Shown piece by piece: positions 42,539 through 51,134 of a stretch of DNA of 64,000 nt; positions within the stretch are counted from its first letter, which is position 1, and each line of letters begins with the position of its first letter. The stretch lies in NCBI RefSeq assembly GCF_000316575.1, contig NC_019682.1, positions 4,462,001 to 4,526,000 of the forward strand. The letters are read 5' to 3'. The notes under the pieces were generated by a model that had not been told where the DNA came from, made no database searches, and was given only the letters and a program-made list of their open reading frames with translations. The stretch is from Calothrix sp. PCC 7507 (GTDB lineage: Bacteria; Cyanobacteriota; Cyanobacteriia; Cyanobacteriales; Nostocaceae). The translations under genes were made by a program, and so were the position numbers.

Positions 42539-42862
42539 GACAGACGGACAAACACCCAAGGGTTTAGCAGATTGCAACACCGCATCTAGCAGCCCTGGAA
42601 ACAGCATATCTAAATCCTCAAAGCGCAATTTATTGATGTGCTGTGTTCCTTCTTTCCGGCTTAATACCACCCCTGATTCCCGTAAAATCTTGAAGTGATT
42701 GGACATGGTGGATTTGGCGATCGCAAAGTCAAAGTCAGCACAGCACTGCTCTCCTTTCGTCGCCAATAACCGCACAATCTCTAGCCGCACCGGATCGCCC
42801 AACGCATACAGCACGCCTGGTAACGAAATATCTTTTCGGTCTGGGTGATACAGAAATCTCAT
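42509..42862 (-). CDS. ArsR family transcriptional regulator
   Basis: A 117-residue winged-helix repressor. The HTH is at LGDPVRLEIVRLLATKG...AIAKSTMSNHFKILRESGVVLSRKEGTQHINKLRFEDL (given in pieces), with MSNHFKILRESGVV as the recognition helix. Cys-Cys in GEQCCADFDF lies near the position used by some metal/redox-sensing ArsR members; inference only. It diverges from a thioredoxin gene with a perfect palindrome between them, and nine further genes of reductive or detoxifying type follow in the thioredoxin direction. Its final eight residues are encoded by STRR units. It is a plausible regulator of that whole block. Confidence 0.9.
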   Translation of the reverse strand: MRFLYHPDRKDISLPGVLYALGDPVRLEIVRLLATKGEQCCADFDFAIAKSTMSNHFKILRESGVVLSRKEGTQHINKLRFEDLDMLFPGLLDAVLQSAKPLGVCPSVVIGNRQIGK

Positions 42863-42900
42863 ACTTGCATTATCTCATAAAATAACGTATATTTTAATTA

Positions 42901-42915
42901 TTCGATAATATCGAA
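42901..42915. promoter_or_regulatory. Candidate ArsR operator TTCGATA-A-TATCGAA
   Basis: A perfect 7-bp inverted repeat with a one-base centre, 39 bases from the ArsR start and 30 bases from the thioredoxin start. ArsR-type repressors bind such inverted repeats over divergent promoters. A related ATCTCATAAAATAACG lies beside it. Confidence 0.6.
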
Positions 42916-42944
42916 CTAACGAATTAGATTAGGAGGACAATTTT

Positions 42945-43268
42945 ATGTCATCCATTACAAATGTCACAGAAGCCACATTTAAACAAGAAGTCCTGGAAAG
43001 CCAACTTCCCGTATTAGTAGACTTTTGGGCACCTTGGTGCGGCCCTTGTCGGATGGTAGCACCGGTTGTAGATGAAGTTGCTGGCGAATACGAAGGACTT
43101 TTTAAAGTGGTGAAACTGAACACAGATCAAAATCCCACAGTTGCTAACCATTATGGAATTCGCAGCATTCCCACACTTATGGTGTTTAAGGGGGGTAGGC
43201 AAGTTGATACAGTTGTGGGTGCAGTGCCAAAAACCACGTTAGCTAAGACTTTATCACAGCATATTTGA
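42945..43268 (+). CDS. Thioredoxin
   Basis: A 107-residue disulfide reductase with the classical active site [13 protein letters not shown] (Cys32 and Cys35) and cis-Pro in [13 protein letters not shown]. The ATG 42945 follows AGGAGGA by eleven bases, a strong ribosome binding site. It is the first gene of the ArsR-divergent block and could be an electron donor for some of its products, including peroxiredoxins elsewhere. Several thioredoxins exist in cyanobacteria; which type (m, x, y or other) this is cannot be decided here. Confidence 0.95.
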   Translation: MSSITNVTEATFKQEVLESQLPVLVDFWAPWCGPCRMVAPVVDEVAGEYEGLFKVVKLNTDQNPTVANHYGIRSIPTLMVFKGGRQVDTVVGAVPKTTLAKTLSQHI

Positions 43269-43392
43269 TTTAGGTAATGGCAAAGGGCAGGCTTCTTGCT
43301 TGCCCTAACTATGTGAGTATTTATTCAGTTGGATAGTGGATTGAGAAAGTTCAGTTAGCTAGTTTTGACTAGTAAGGAATAGAGAACGCTAT

Positions 43393-44187
43393 ATGGACTT
43401 GAAATTACAGGGTAAATCTGCGCTAGTGAGTGGTTCAACCGCAGGTATTGGTTTGGCGATCGCTCAAAACTTAGCACAAGAAGGTGCATCAGTGATTGTC
43501 AATGGTCGTTCAGAGGAACGAGTGACACAGGCGATCGCTAAAATTAAGCAAAGTACTCCAGAAGCTAAAGTGACTGGCGTAGTTGCGGATGCAGCCACCA
43601 AAGCAGGAGTAGAGCAAATCTTTCGGCAAGTGCCTCATGTCGATATTCTGGTGAATAACCTGGGTATTTACGAGCCAAAAGCCTTTGTTGATATCACCGA
43701 TGAGGACTGGCTGAAGATATTTGAGGTTAACGTCCTCAGTGGAGTCCGCTTAAGTCGGCAATATCTGCCAAAATTGTTAGAGCAAAACTGGGGAAGGATA
43801 ATTTTTATCTCCAGTGAATCTGCGATTCAAATCCCCGTAGAAATGATTCATTATGGCACGACGAAAACGGCTCAGTTAGCTATAGCTAGAGGTTTAGCAG
43901 AAATTACCGTCGGGACTGCAGTCACAGTCAACTCTGTCCTACCAGGGCCAACCCGCTCAGAAGGTGTTGAAGACTTTATCACCAACCTCGCAAATCAGCG
44001 CAATATTAGTCCTGCTGAAGTTGAAGCCGAATTTTTCCAGAATGTGCGTCCCAGTTCCCTAATTAAACGCTTCGCAACTAACGAAGAAGTAGCAGCGCTT
44101 GTAGTTTACCTCTCTAGTCCTCTCGCTTCCGCAACTAATGGCGCAGCCGTGCGGGTGGATGGCGGCGTAATTCGCTCAATTGTTTAG
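43393..44187 (+). CDS. Short-chain dehydrogenase/reductase (SDR)
   Basis: A 264-residue NAD(P)-dependent classical SDR. Cofactor motif SGSTAGIGLAIAQ (TGxxxGIG, residues 12-24, with Ser in place of Thr), NNLGIYEPK (NNAG variant), catalytic Ser near FISSESAIQI, YGTTKTAQLA (Y-x-x-x-K motif) and PGPTRSEGVEDF downstream. The presence of all residues indicates activity. Substrate unknown, but position between thioredoxin and an Old Yellow Enzyme suggests carbonyl/aldehyde reduction. Preceded by an imperfect GGGCAGGC/GCTTGCCCT hairpin after trx. Confidence 0.9.
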   Translation: MDLKLQGKSALVSGSTAGIGLAIAQNLAQEGASVIVNGRSEERVTQAIAKIKQSTPEAKVTGVVADAATKAGVEQIFRQVPHVDILVNNLGIYEPKAFVDITDEDWLKIFEVNVLSGVRLSRQYLPKLLEQNWGRIIFISSESAIQIPVEMIHYGTTKTAQLAIARGLAEITVGTAVTVNSVLPGPTRSEGVEDFITNLANQRNISPAEVEAEFFQNVRPSSLIKRFATNEEVAALVVYLSSPLASATNGAAVRVDGGVIRSIV

Positions 44188-44208
44188 GTGATTTGTCATT
44201 TGTCATTT

Positions 44209-44366
44209 GTAACGGCCAAAGTTAGTGTCGTAACGACCAAAGTTAGTGTCGTAACATCCAAAGTTAGTGTCATAACATCCAAAGTTAGTGTCGTAACGGC
44301 CAAAGTTAGTGTCGTAACGACCAAAGTTAGTGTCGTAACGGCCAAAGTTAGTGTCGTAACATCCAC
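44209..44366 (+). repeat. Seven-copy 21-bp tandem repeat
   Basis: Seven full copies of GTAAC-NN-CCAAAGTTAGTGTC (NN varies as GG, GA or AT; copy four begins ATAAC) from 44209 to 44355, plus a partial eighth. Copies are nearly identical otherwise. In one frame each copy is seven codons, reading KVSVVT-A/T/S as a seven-residue repeat without a stop, but there is no start signal and it ends at the next gene. It lies in the SDR-OYE gap. Confidence 0.95.
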
Positions 44367-44397
44367 TTGTTTATTCCCAATTACCCACTTTTAAACC

Positions 44398-45510
44398 ATG
44401 ACTACTGATATCAACTTATTTTCTCCCTACCGATTGGGTAAACTAGAATTGCCCAACCGGATTGTGATGGCTCCTTTAACGCGAAACAGAGCAGGTAAGG
44501 GCAACGTACCACACCAACTAAATGCTACCTATTACGCCCAGCGTGCTTCTGCTGGATTGATTATTGCGGAAGCAACACAGGTTTCACCGCAGGGACAAGG
44601 GTATCCCTTTACACCAGGAATTCATTCCCCAGAACAAGTAGAGGGGTGGAAGTTAGTCACAGATGCAGTACATCAAGAGGGAGGAAGGATCTTTCTGCAA
44701 CTATGGCATGTAGGGAGGATTTCTCACCCTGACTTGCAACCCAATGGGGAGTTACCTGTTGCACCTTCGGCGATCGCTCCTCATGGTAACGCCTCAACAT
44801 TTGCAGGGCCCAAACCCTATGTGACTCCTCGTGCTTTAGAAATCTCAGAGATTCCGGGGATTGTCGAACAGTATCGCCAAGGAGCAGCCAACGCCCTAGC
44901 CGCCGGGTTTGATGGGGTGGAAATTCATTCAGCTAATGGTTATTTACTTGACCAATTCCTCCGTGATGGGACTAATCAGCGCACAGATGAGTATGGGGGT
45001 ACAGTCGAGAATCGTGTCCGACTGCTGTTAGAGGTGACTGAGGCGGTTACAAGCGTGTGGGATACTGACAGAGTAGGGGTACGTCTTTCTCCTAGTGGGA
45101 CGTTTAACGATATCCGTGACTCCAATCCTTTAGAAACCTTTGGTTATGCAGCGCAGGCATTGAACCGATTTAATTTGGCATATTTGCATATCTTTGAAGC
45201 TGTAGACGCAGATATCAGACATGGCGGGACAATTGTACCAACAAGTCATATACGCGATCGCTATACAGGTACACTGATCGTCAACGGTGGTTATACCCGC
45301 GAGAAAGGTGATGCTGTATTAGCAAACAAAGCAGCAGATTTAGTTGCTTTTGGGACTCTATTTATCTCCAATCCAGATTTACCCAGACGCTTGGCTCTCA
45401 ATGCACCACTAAATCCACCAGATCAAGCAACCTTTTACGGTGGCGATGAACAGGGATATACAGACTATCCATTTTGGTCTGCGGCTAGTGAGCAAGTAGC
45501 CAACGCCTAA
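44398..45510 (+). CDS. Old Yellow Enzyme-type alkene reductase (NemA-like)
   Basis: A 370-residue FMN oxidoreductase that reduces activated C=C bonds of enones, and nitroaromatics or nitrate esters. The barrel starts LFSPYRLGKLELPNRIVMAPLTRNRA (FMN-binding), followed by QLWHVGRISHP (substrate/catalytic His, His-x-Gly), FDGVEIHSANGYLLDQFLRDGTNQRTDEYGG (given in pieces; NGYLLDQFL and GG) and RVGVRLSPSGTFND. The conserved His/Asn or His/His pair is in HSANGY. Intact full length. It probably works with the SDR and nitroreductase next to it. Confidence 0.93.
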   Translation: MTTDINLFSPYRLGKLELPNRIVMAPLTRNRAGKGNVPHQLNATYYAQRASAGLIIAEATQVSPQGQGYPFTPGIHSPEQVEGWKLVTDAVHQEGGRIFLQLWHVGRISHPDLQPNGELPVAPSAIAPHGNASTFAGPKPYVTPRALEISEIPGIVEQYRQGAANALAAGFDGVEIHSANGYLLDQFLRDGTNQRTDEYGGTVENRVRLLLEVTEAVTSVWDTDRVGVRLSPSGTFNDIRDSNPLETFGYAAQALNRFNLAYLHIFEAVDADIRHGGTIVPTSHIRDRYTGTLIVNGGYTREKGDAVLANKAADLVAFGTLFISNPDLPRRLALNAPLNPPDQATFYGGDEQGYTDYPFWSAASEQVANA

Positions 45511-45532
45511 TCATTCTTATCTGATACTTTTA

Positions 45533-45843
45533 GTAGGGTGGGCACTGCCTGGGCTGTTGACTTTGTACGAAATTAGCTAAAAATTATCATGCAATTTTTG
45601 TGTTTACCGTAGAGGCATCGGCACTGCCGTGCCCTGGTGAGAACGTTAACTACGACTATTATTTTGTCTGATGCATTTTGGGCTGAAAACCCTCAGAGTC
45701 AACACCCTAGGCAGTGCCCACCAGCTATGTTAGAAAGACGCGATAAATCGCCGTCTCTACAGGAATTTATCCATCAATTATTTATTGACAGACTACTACA
45801 GACACTGCCGGAACGAGGTTGTGGTGGGCACTGCCCACCCTAC
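45533..45843. repeat. MITE-like nested repeat, second large copy
   Basis: Begins GTAGGGTGGGCACTGCC and GGGCTGTTGAC, with the inverse GAGTCAACACCCTAGGCAGTGCCCACC in the middle (45696-45722) and GGTGGGCACTGCCCACCCTAC at the right end. An AGACGCGATAAATCGCCGTCTC hairpin is nested near 45735. The plan is as at 13443-13693. No gene is seen inside. Confidence 0.75.
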
Positions 45844-45941
45844 TACAGATACTGTCAATCTACCTTATTACACTAAAAGCGCATTTAATGAGACTATAAA
45901 AGCGTTTTCAGTCTAATCCATCTAACAATCAGGAGAATCTC

Positions 45942-46604
45942 ATGAGTCCGATTATCCAAACTCAAGCACTAGATGTACCCAGCGCCATCATTAAGCGTCG
46001 TTCAATCAAAACTTTTACAACAGACCCCATAGCCCCAGAACTGCTGAAGCAACTCGTAGAATTAACCGTAGCAGCACCCAGCAGTTTTAATGTCCAGGCG
46101 TGGCAAATTATTCTAGTCCAAGATGAAGCACAAAAGGCAGCGTTATCAGCTGCGTCTTGGAATCAACAGCAGATTGTCCAAGCACCCGTGACATTTGTGT
46201 TTGCTGCTGATCCCACCGCCGGCGAAAAAGATTTAACGCCGATTCTCGAAAAAGGACTGGAAACTGGAGCATGGAATGAGGGCACTGTCAACTACTTTAA
46301 AAATGCTGTCCCGCAATTTCAAGCTACTTTAGGAGACAAACGACGGGAATATGCCATTAAGGATGCAATCATTGCGGCGACACATTTAGTTTTAGCAGCA
46401 GAAAGTTTGGGTTTATCCACTTGCTTTATGAATGGTTGGGTTGAGGATAAAGTCAAGGAAGTTATTGGTGCCTCAGATAATCCAGATTTAGCGATCGCAG
46501 TTTTAGTACCCGTAGGCTATGCAGCCGAACCACGCTTAAATCCTGGCCGCTTACCATTCTCCTCCAACGTCTCTGTAGACAGAATCGGTAATCCGTATCA
46601 GTGA
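45942..46604 (+). CDS. Nitroreductase family protein
   Basis: A 220-residue FMN-dependent reductase. IIKRRSIKTFTTDPIAPELL gives the FMN phosphate-binding RRSIRxF-like element (residues about 16-35), APSSFNVQAWQIILV the N-terminal flavin contact (PSSFNxQxW), and GLSTCFMNGW with the C-terminal NPGRLPF segment near the end. ATG 45942 follows AGGAGAA. Nitroreductases reduce nitroaromatics and quinones with NAD(P)H. Placement between the OYE and MFS genes supports a detoxification role. Confidence 0.92.
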   Translation: MSPIIQTQALDVPSAIIKRRSIKTFTTDPIAPELLKQLVELTVAAPSSFNVQAWQIILVQDEAQKAALSAASWNQQQIVQAPVTFVFAADPTAGEKDLTPILEKGLETGAWNEGTVNYFKNAVPQFQATLGDKRREYAIKDAIIAATHLVLAAESLGLSTCFMNGWVEDKVKEVIGASDNPDLAIAVLVPVGYAAEPRLNPGRLPFSSNVSVDRIGNPYQ

Positions 46605-46687
46605 ACAGTTAACAGTTATCAGTTATCAGTGAACAGACTGATGACTGTTCCCCATCTTCCCATCTTCCCATCTCCCCATCTCCCCAT
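46602..46687 (+). repeat. STRR leading into the MFS gene
   Basis: AACAGTT and ATCAGTT heptamers (46606-46632) and CCCATCTTCCCATCT/CCCCATC units (46652-46687) fill the intergenic region and abut the likely ATG start of the following transporter. Confidence 0.85.
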
Positions 46688-46688
46688 C

Positions 46689-47981
46689 ATGTCCTTAGCC
46701 TCCTTTCTAGCGCGTCGTTCACTGCACTATGGCTGGCTCGTCGCGGGTTTAACATTCTTAGCGTTGTTGGTTGGAGCCGGGATTCGCTCTGCTCCCGGAG
46801 TTTTGATTGTGCCTTTAGAACAGGAGTTTGGCTGGAGTAGAGCGACTATCTCTTTAGCCATCTCCATTAACTTGGTACTTTACGGACTGATTGGGCCCTT
46901 TGCTGCCACAATCATGGAGCGAATTGGCATTCGCCGGACGATGGTGTTTGCTCTGATGCTCTTGGCTATGGGTGTTGGCGCAACTACTTTGATGTCAGCA
47001 TCTTGGCAGCTAGTTTTGCTTTGGGGCGTTGTAGTTGGTTGCGGGAGCGGAGTTATCGCTTTAGTTTTAGGTGCGATAGTTGTTAATCGCTGGTTTTCTG
47101 AAAGCCGGGGTTTGGTTCTTGGCGTTTTAACTGCCAGTACAGCTACCGGCCAACTAGTATTTCTGCCACTGTTGGCGTCAGTAGTGGAACGGTTTGGATG
47201 GCGAACCTCTGCCCTAACTCTAGCTGGTGTAGCACTTCTCATTATTCCAGCGATCGCCTTTTTCATGCGCGATCGTCCAGAAGAAGTTGGTTTGCGAGCC
47301 TTTGGTGACAACAGCGAAATAGTGGCAGTATCACCGTCCAAAGTCAACTCCTTCACCTCCACCCTCAATGCACTATGGCAAGGGATGAGAACTCGTGACT
47401 TTTGGTTATTATTTGGTAGCTTTTTTATCTGCGGCGCTAGCACGAATGGGTTAATTGGTACTCATTTAATCCCCGCCTGTATTGACCACGGTATTCCTGA
47501 AGTCCAAGCTGCTAGCCTGTTAGCAGTCATGGGAATATTTGATTTCGTGGGCACAACTCTCTCCGGCTGGCTCTCCGACCGCTGGAATAATCGCTACTTA
47601 CTGTTTTGGTACTACGGACTGCGGGGTTTATCTTTAATTTTCCTACCCTTCAGTTTCCATCTCTCATTCTACGGACTCTCCGTGTTTGCAGTCTTCTACG
47701 GACTCGACTGGATTGCTACCGTACCGCCCACAGTGCGCCTCGTCGCCAACGTCTTCGGTAAAGAAAACGTCGGCGTCATGTTTGGTTGGATAGTTGCAGG
47801 ACATCAACTCGGTGCAGCCACAGCCGCCTTTGGTGCAGGAGCGCTGAGAACTTGGCAGGGTAGCTACTTTCAGGCATTTATTCTATCTGGTATTCTTTGC
47901 CTCATAGCCGCATTCCTAGTACTGCGTATTGGTCAAAATCCCACCAAGCGCAATTCTCAACTATCTTCTGTTAATCCCTAA
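46689..47981 (+). CDS. Major facilitator superfamily transporter
   Basis: A 430-residue, twelve-segment MFS protein when started at ATG 46689 (MSLASFLARRSLHYGW); the frame is open 20 codons further but that part is STRR-derived. Features include GAGIRSAPGVLIVPLEQEFGWSRATIS at the first helices (typical of MCT-like/oxalate-formate family), GIRRTMVFALMLLAMG for the loop 2-3 signature, GLVLGVLTASTATGQLVFLP and GWLSDRWNNRYLL. The resemblance suggests transport of an organic anion or small acid. It sits between a nitroreductase and an SDR, consistent with export of a detoxified product. Confidence 0.88.
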   Translation: MSLASFLARRSLHYGWLVAGLTFLALLVGAGIRSAPGVLIVPLEQEFGWSRATISLAISINLVLYGLIGPFAATIMERIGIRRTMVFALMLLAMGVGATTLMSASWQLVLLWGVVVGCGSGVIALVLGAIVVNRWFSESRGLVLGVLTASTATGQLVFLPLLASVVERFGWRTSALTLAGVALLIIPAIAFFMRDRPEEVGLRAFGDNSEIVAVSPSKVNSFTSTLNALWQGMRTRDFWLLFGSFFICGASTNGLIGTHLIPACIDHGIPEVQAASLLAVMGIFDFVGTTLSGWLSDRWNNRYLLFWYYGLRGLSLIFLPFSFHLSFYGLSVFAVFYGLDWIATVPPTVRLVANVFGKENVGVMFGWIVAGHQLGAATAAFGAGALRTWQGSYFQAFILSGILCLIAAFLVLRIGQNPTKRNSQLSSVNP

Positions 47982-48035
47982 ATATAGCGCTTCCCATTCA
48001 GATGAGGTACAACATTATATCGCAAGGTGTAGGGA

Positions 48036-48246
48036 ACAGTGCCCATTGGTGTCAATTTAAGCCACAGATGGCTTATTGCAAAGCTTACATACCCGCCTTG
48101 GAATGAATTCCAAGGCTAATAGCCAAAGTTTACTAAAGTAAACTGAGAATTTTTAGTCATCTTCAGATGACTTTTGTTATTAGACTCAGAATTCATTCTG
48201 AGGCGGGATATGAGTTTCACGTTAAGTTGACACCAATGGGCAGTGC
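48036..48246. repeat. MITE-like element with 24-bp terminal inverted repeats
   Basis: CAGTGCCCATTGGTGTCAATTTAA (48036-48059) and its near-inverse TTAAGTTGACACCAATGGGCAGTG (48223-48246), two mismatches, enclose three hairpins: CCTTGGAATGAATTCCAAGG, an AGTTTACTAAAGTAAACT type and TCAGAATTCATTCTGA. No coding capacity. A hairpin-rich dispersed element. Confidence 0.75.
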
Positions 48247-48343
48247 CGTCTACGGGTGTACCTTACGCTTGAAGGGATTCGCTATAAGTTCGCAAGAGTC
48301 AAGAGTCAAACTTGACGTTTTAACTTCTAAGGCTCAACCTCCG

Positions 48344-48400
48344 TGTTCCGAGCATAAACTGTCGAGTTCCGAGCATGAACTGTCGAGTTCCAAACATGAA
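48344..48400 (+). repeat. 21-bp tandem repeat before the second SDR gene
   Basis: Two full units of GTTCCGAGCAT-A/G-AACTGTCGA and a partial third, ending directly before the AAAGGA ribosome binding site of the SDR gene at 48412. The repeat therefore forms its 5' leader. Confidence 0.85.
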
Positions 48401-48411
48401 AGGAAAATCAT

Positions 48412-49101
48412 ATGTCAACAACAGCTTTAATAGTCGGTGCAGGTAATGGACTCAGCGCCTCCTTAGCGCGTCTGTTTGCCAAACAAGGATTTTCTGTGGC
48501 TTTAGCCGCCCGTCAAATTGAGAAACTCACACAACTTAGCAGTGAAATTGGAGCAGTTAGCTTCGCCGCTGATGCTTCAAAACCAGATCAGGTAGAGCAG
48601 TTATTTATAGATGTCGAAAATAAACTAAGTGCCCCAAATGTTGTGATTTACAATCCTAGTTTCCGAGTGCGGGGGCCTTTAGTGGCACTAGATCCTGGGG
48701 AAGTGGCGAAAACTCTAGAAATCACCGCTTATGGTGGTTTTCTCGTTGCTCAAGCTGCTGCAAAAAGGTTGTTAGCACTGGGGGGAGGTGCAATCTTTTT
48801 TACTGGTGCTTCAGCTAGTGTCAAAGGTTATCCCCTGTCTGCACCTTTTGCAATGGGTAAGTTTGCGCTGCGTGGTTTAGCTCAAAGTATTGCTAGGGAA
48901 CTCGCACCCAAGAATATTCATGTGGCACATTTTGTGATTGATGGCGGTATCCGTTCAACAATCCGCCAAGACCCAGCTGATAAACCTGATAGTACTTTAG
49001 ATCCAGATGCGATCGCTCAAACTTATCTCAACATCCTCCAGCAACCCCGCAGTGCTTGGACATGGGAAGTTGAATTACGTCCTTGGGTAGAAAATTTCTA
49101 G
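48412..49101 (+). CDS. Short-chain dehydrogenase/reductase 2
   Basis: A 229-residue SDR with the cofactor motif GAGNGLSASLARLF (residues 8-21, GxGxG variant), an NPSF element instead of NNAG, TGASASVKGYPLSAPFAMGKFALRG in which the tyrosine is YPLSAPFAMGK (Y-x-x-x-x-x-x-x-K spacing atypical: the usual YxxxK is not seen) and ARELAPKNIHVAHFVIDGGI. It matches the SDR group of 'SDR family NAD(P)-dependent oxidoreductase, gluconate-type' with Phe in place of Tyr in the FAMGK motif. Enzymatic capacity is therefore uncertain. It is 10 bases upstream of the methyltransferase gene. Confidence 0.85.
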   Translation: MSTTALIVGAGNGLSASLARLFAKQGFSVALAARQIEKLTQLSSEIGAVSFAADASKPDQVEQLFIDVENKLSAPNVVIYNPSFRVRGPLVALDPGEVAKTLEITAYGGFLVAQAAAKRLLALGGGAIFFTGASASVKGYPLSAPFAMGKFALRGLAQSIARELAPKNIHVAHFVIDGGIRSTIRQDPADKPDSTLDPDAIAQTYLNILQQPRSAWTWEVELRPWVENF

Positions 49102-49111
49102 GTTTAAGCTG

Positions 49112-49882
49112 ATGAAAATTGATTTTGGTTTAACTGCAGGTGATTACGCAAAACACCGCGCAGGCTTTCCCAGTTCATTTTTTGACAAACTGTCTGAATA
49201 TGGTATCGGTTTACCTGGGCAAAATATTGTTGATCTGGGCACAGGTACAGGAACCCTTGCAAGGGGTTTTGCCGCCAGGGGTGCTAATGTCATTGGTATT
49301 GATCCATCAGCACCACTTTTAGCACAGGCAAAACAGTTAAGCGAATCTGCTCAACTTCAGATAGATTATCGAGTGGGAACGGCGGAAAATACTGGTTTAG
49401 CAAATGCAACGGTAGATATTGTCACCGCTGGGCAGTGCTGGCATTGGTTTGATCGCCCCCGTGCTGCCCAAGAAGTTACCCGGATTCTCAAGGCTAATGG
49501 CTACGTGGCGCTCGCTCATTTTGATTGGATACCCTTAAAAGGTAATGTAGTGGAAGCTACAGAACAATTAATAGAAGCTCATAATCCCGCCTGGAAAATG
49601 GGCGGCGGTACTGGTTTACATCCCCAGTGGTTGCGAGATATTGCTGAGGTAGGATTTCGAGAAATCCAGACTTTCTCTTATGATGTTTTTGTACCTTATA
49701 GCCATGAAGATTGGCGGGGACGAATTCGTGCTAGTGCTGGTGTAGCTGCTAGTCTGTCGCCAGAGAAAGTAGAAGTATTTGATCAGGAATTAGCAACTTT
49801 ACTTGTAGCCAAGTATCCTACTCCTATTTTACAAGCTCACCATCGAGTGTCGGCGGTGATCGCAAAATCCCCATCGTCATGA
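49112..49882 (+). CDS. Class I SAM-dependent methyltransferase
   Basis: A 256-residue methyltransferase. Motif I IVDLGTGTGTLARGFAARG is near residues 36-54, motif II acidic VIGIDPSAPLL follows, and DIVTAGQCWHWFDRPRAAQEVTRIL provides the post-I loop of the ubiquinone/Trm9-like Methyltransf_11 family. Nothing identifies the acceptor. It starts 10 bases after the SDR stop and overlaps the MFS gene by four bases (ATGA), so the three genes are a transcriptional and translational unit. O-, N- or S-methylation of a xenobiotic or quinol is inference. Confidence 0.9.
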   Translation: MKIDFGLTAGDYAKHRAGFPSSFFDKLSEYGIGLPGQNIVDLGTGTGTLARGFAARGANVIGIDPSAPLLAQAKQLSESAQLQIDYRVGTAENTGLANATVDIVTAGQCWHWFDRPRAAQEVTRILKANGYVALAHFDWIPLKGNVVEATEQLIEAHNPAWKMGGGTGLHPQWLRDIAEVGFREIQTFSYDVFVPYSHEDWRGRIRASAGVAASLSPEKVEVFDQELATLLVAKYPTPILQAHHRVSAVIAKSPSS

Positions 49883-51111
49883 GATTTCCGGCAAAAATGC
49901 GAATTCGACCAAAGTCTCTAGGCTTCACAATCTTCCTGGGTATGCTGGCTGCATTGCCACCCTTATCAATTGATATGGGACTACCAGCATTCCCTACCAT
50001 CAGTGCCTCTTTGAATGCTTCATCGGGGAGTGTAGGACTCACACTGAGTTTATTCATGGCTGGTTTTGCGATCGCCCAATTGATATTTGGCCCACTCTCA
50101 GATCGATACGGACGCAAACCAATTTTACTTATCGGCTGCGGACTTTTTGCCCTAGCCGGTGCAGCCTGTGCTGTAGCACCATCAATCAATACACTGATTG
50201 CTTGGCGTTTAGTTCAGGGTGCGGGTGCAGGTGCTGGGATGGTGTTGACGCTGGCGACTGTCCGCGATTTGTTTGACGGTGCAGCCGCACGGGCACAGCT
50301 TTCTTACGTCAACCTCGTGATGAGCGTAGCGCCGATGATTGCACCCACAATCGGCGGTTGGGTGCTGGTGTTGGCTAATTGGCGGGCAATTTATGGAGTA
50401 TTGGCGTTAGCAGGGTTTTTGCTGCTGCTAACTGTGGCTTTTGGACTCAGTGAGTCGTTGGCTCACCCAGATTTGACAGCACTCCAGCCCCATCGACTAT
50501 TCAAAAATTATACACGGATTCTCAGCAACCCGATTTGTCTGGGCTACGCCCTCGTCAACGCCCTGAATTTTGGCTGTATGTTTGCCTACGTCGCCGGTTC
50601 ACCACTGGTGATGCTGCAAGTCTTTGGTGTCTCAACTACAACCTACGGGTGGTTATTTGCATCAACCGCCTTTGGTATCATGGTAGGCTCATTCCTCAAC
50701 GGTCGCTTAAGTTTGCGTGGTGTACTGCCTTCACGGTTGCTGATTGTGGGGTTGGTGACGGCTACGATTTCTGCTGTCGCTTTGGTGATTGTCTCGGTGA
50801 GTGGTATCGCCCAAGTCAGTACATTAATGCCATTGCTGATACTTAATACCTTCTGTCGCGGCATCATTTCCCCAAACGCCATGCACGGTGCAATCCAGCC
50901 AGTCCCAGAGAGTGCAGGTGTTGCCGCCGCAGTAGTGGGATTTCTGCAAATGCTGGGCGGTGCTGTGGCGAGTGGGCTAGTGGCTTTTCTCTATGACGGG
51001 AAAACAGCGATCGCTATGTCTAGTTTAATGGCAATATTTGCGATCGCCTCCCTCGCCGCCTATACCGTACTTGCCCGCCCCGCAGAACATCGTCTGCAGT
51101 TAAGTAAATAA
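49879..51111 (+). CDS. Multidrug efflux MFS transporter, Bcr/CflA-like
   Basis: A 410-residue, twelve-segment drug:H+ antiporter of the DHA1 type. LAALPPLSIDMGLPAFPTISASLN at the first helix, QLIFGPLSDRYGRKPILLIGCGLFA (loop 2-3 signature GPLSDRYGRKP) and RLVQGAGAGAGMVLTLATVRDLF (motif C region) match Bcr/CflA proteins, which expel bicyclomycin and other drugs. Overlap by four bases with the methyltransferase gene implies coupled expression. Its substrate may be the methyltransferase or SDR product. Confidence 0.92.
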   Translation: MRFPAKMRIRPKSLGFTIFLGMLAALPPLSIDMGLPAFPTISASLNASSGSVGLTLSLFMAGFAIAQLIFGPLSDRYGRKPILLIGCGLFALAGAACAVAPSINTLIAWRLVQGAGAGAGMVLTLATVRDLFDGAAARAQLSYVNLVMSVAPMIAPTIGGWVLVLANWRAIYGVLALAGFLLLLTVAFGLSESLAHPDLTALQPHRLFKNYTRILSNPICLGYALVNALNFGCMFAYVAGSPLVMLQVFGVSTTTYGWLFASTAFGIMVGSFLNGRLSLRGVLPSRLLIVGLVTATISAVALVIVSVSGIAQVSTLMPLLILNTFCRGIISPNAMHGAIQPVPESAGVAAAVVGFLQMLGGAVASGLVAFLYDGKTAIAMSSLMAIFAIASLAAYTVLARPAEHRLQLSK

Positions 51112-51134
51112 CAAAGATTACCCCAGAAAACATC

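Noticed and set aside
44188-44394. A 68-residue frame with KVSVVT repeats
   Set aside because: Entirely made of the 21-bp DNA repeat with no start signal; treated as non-coding repeat.
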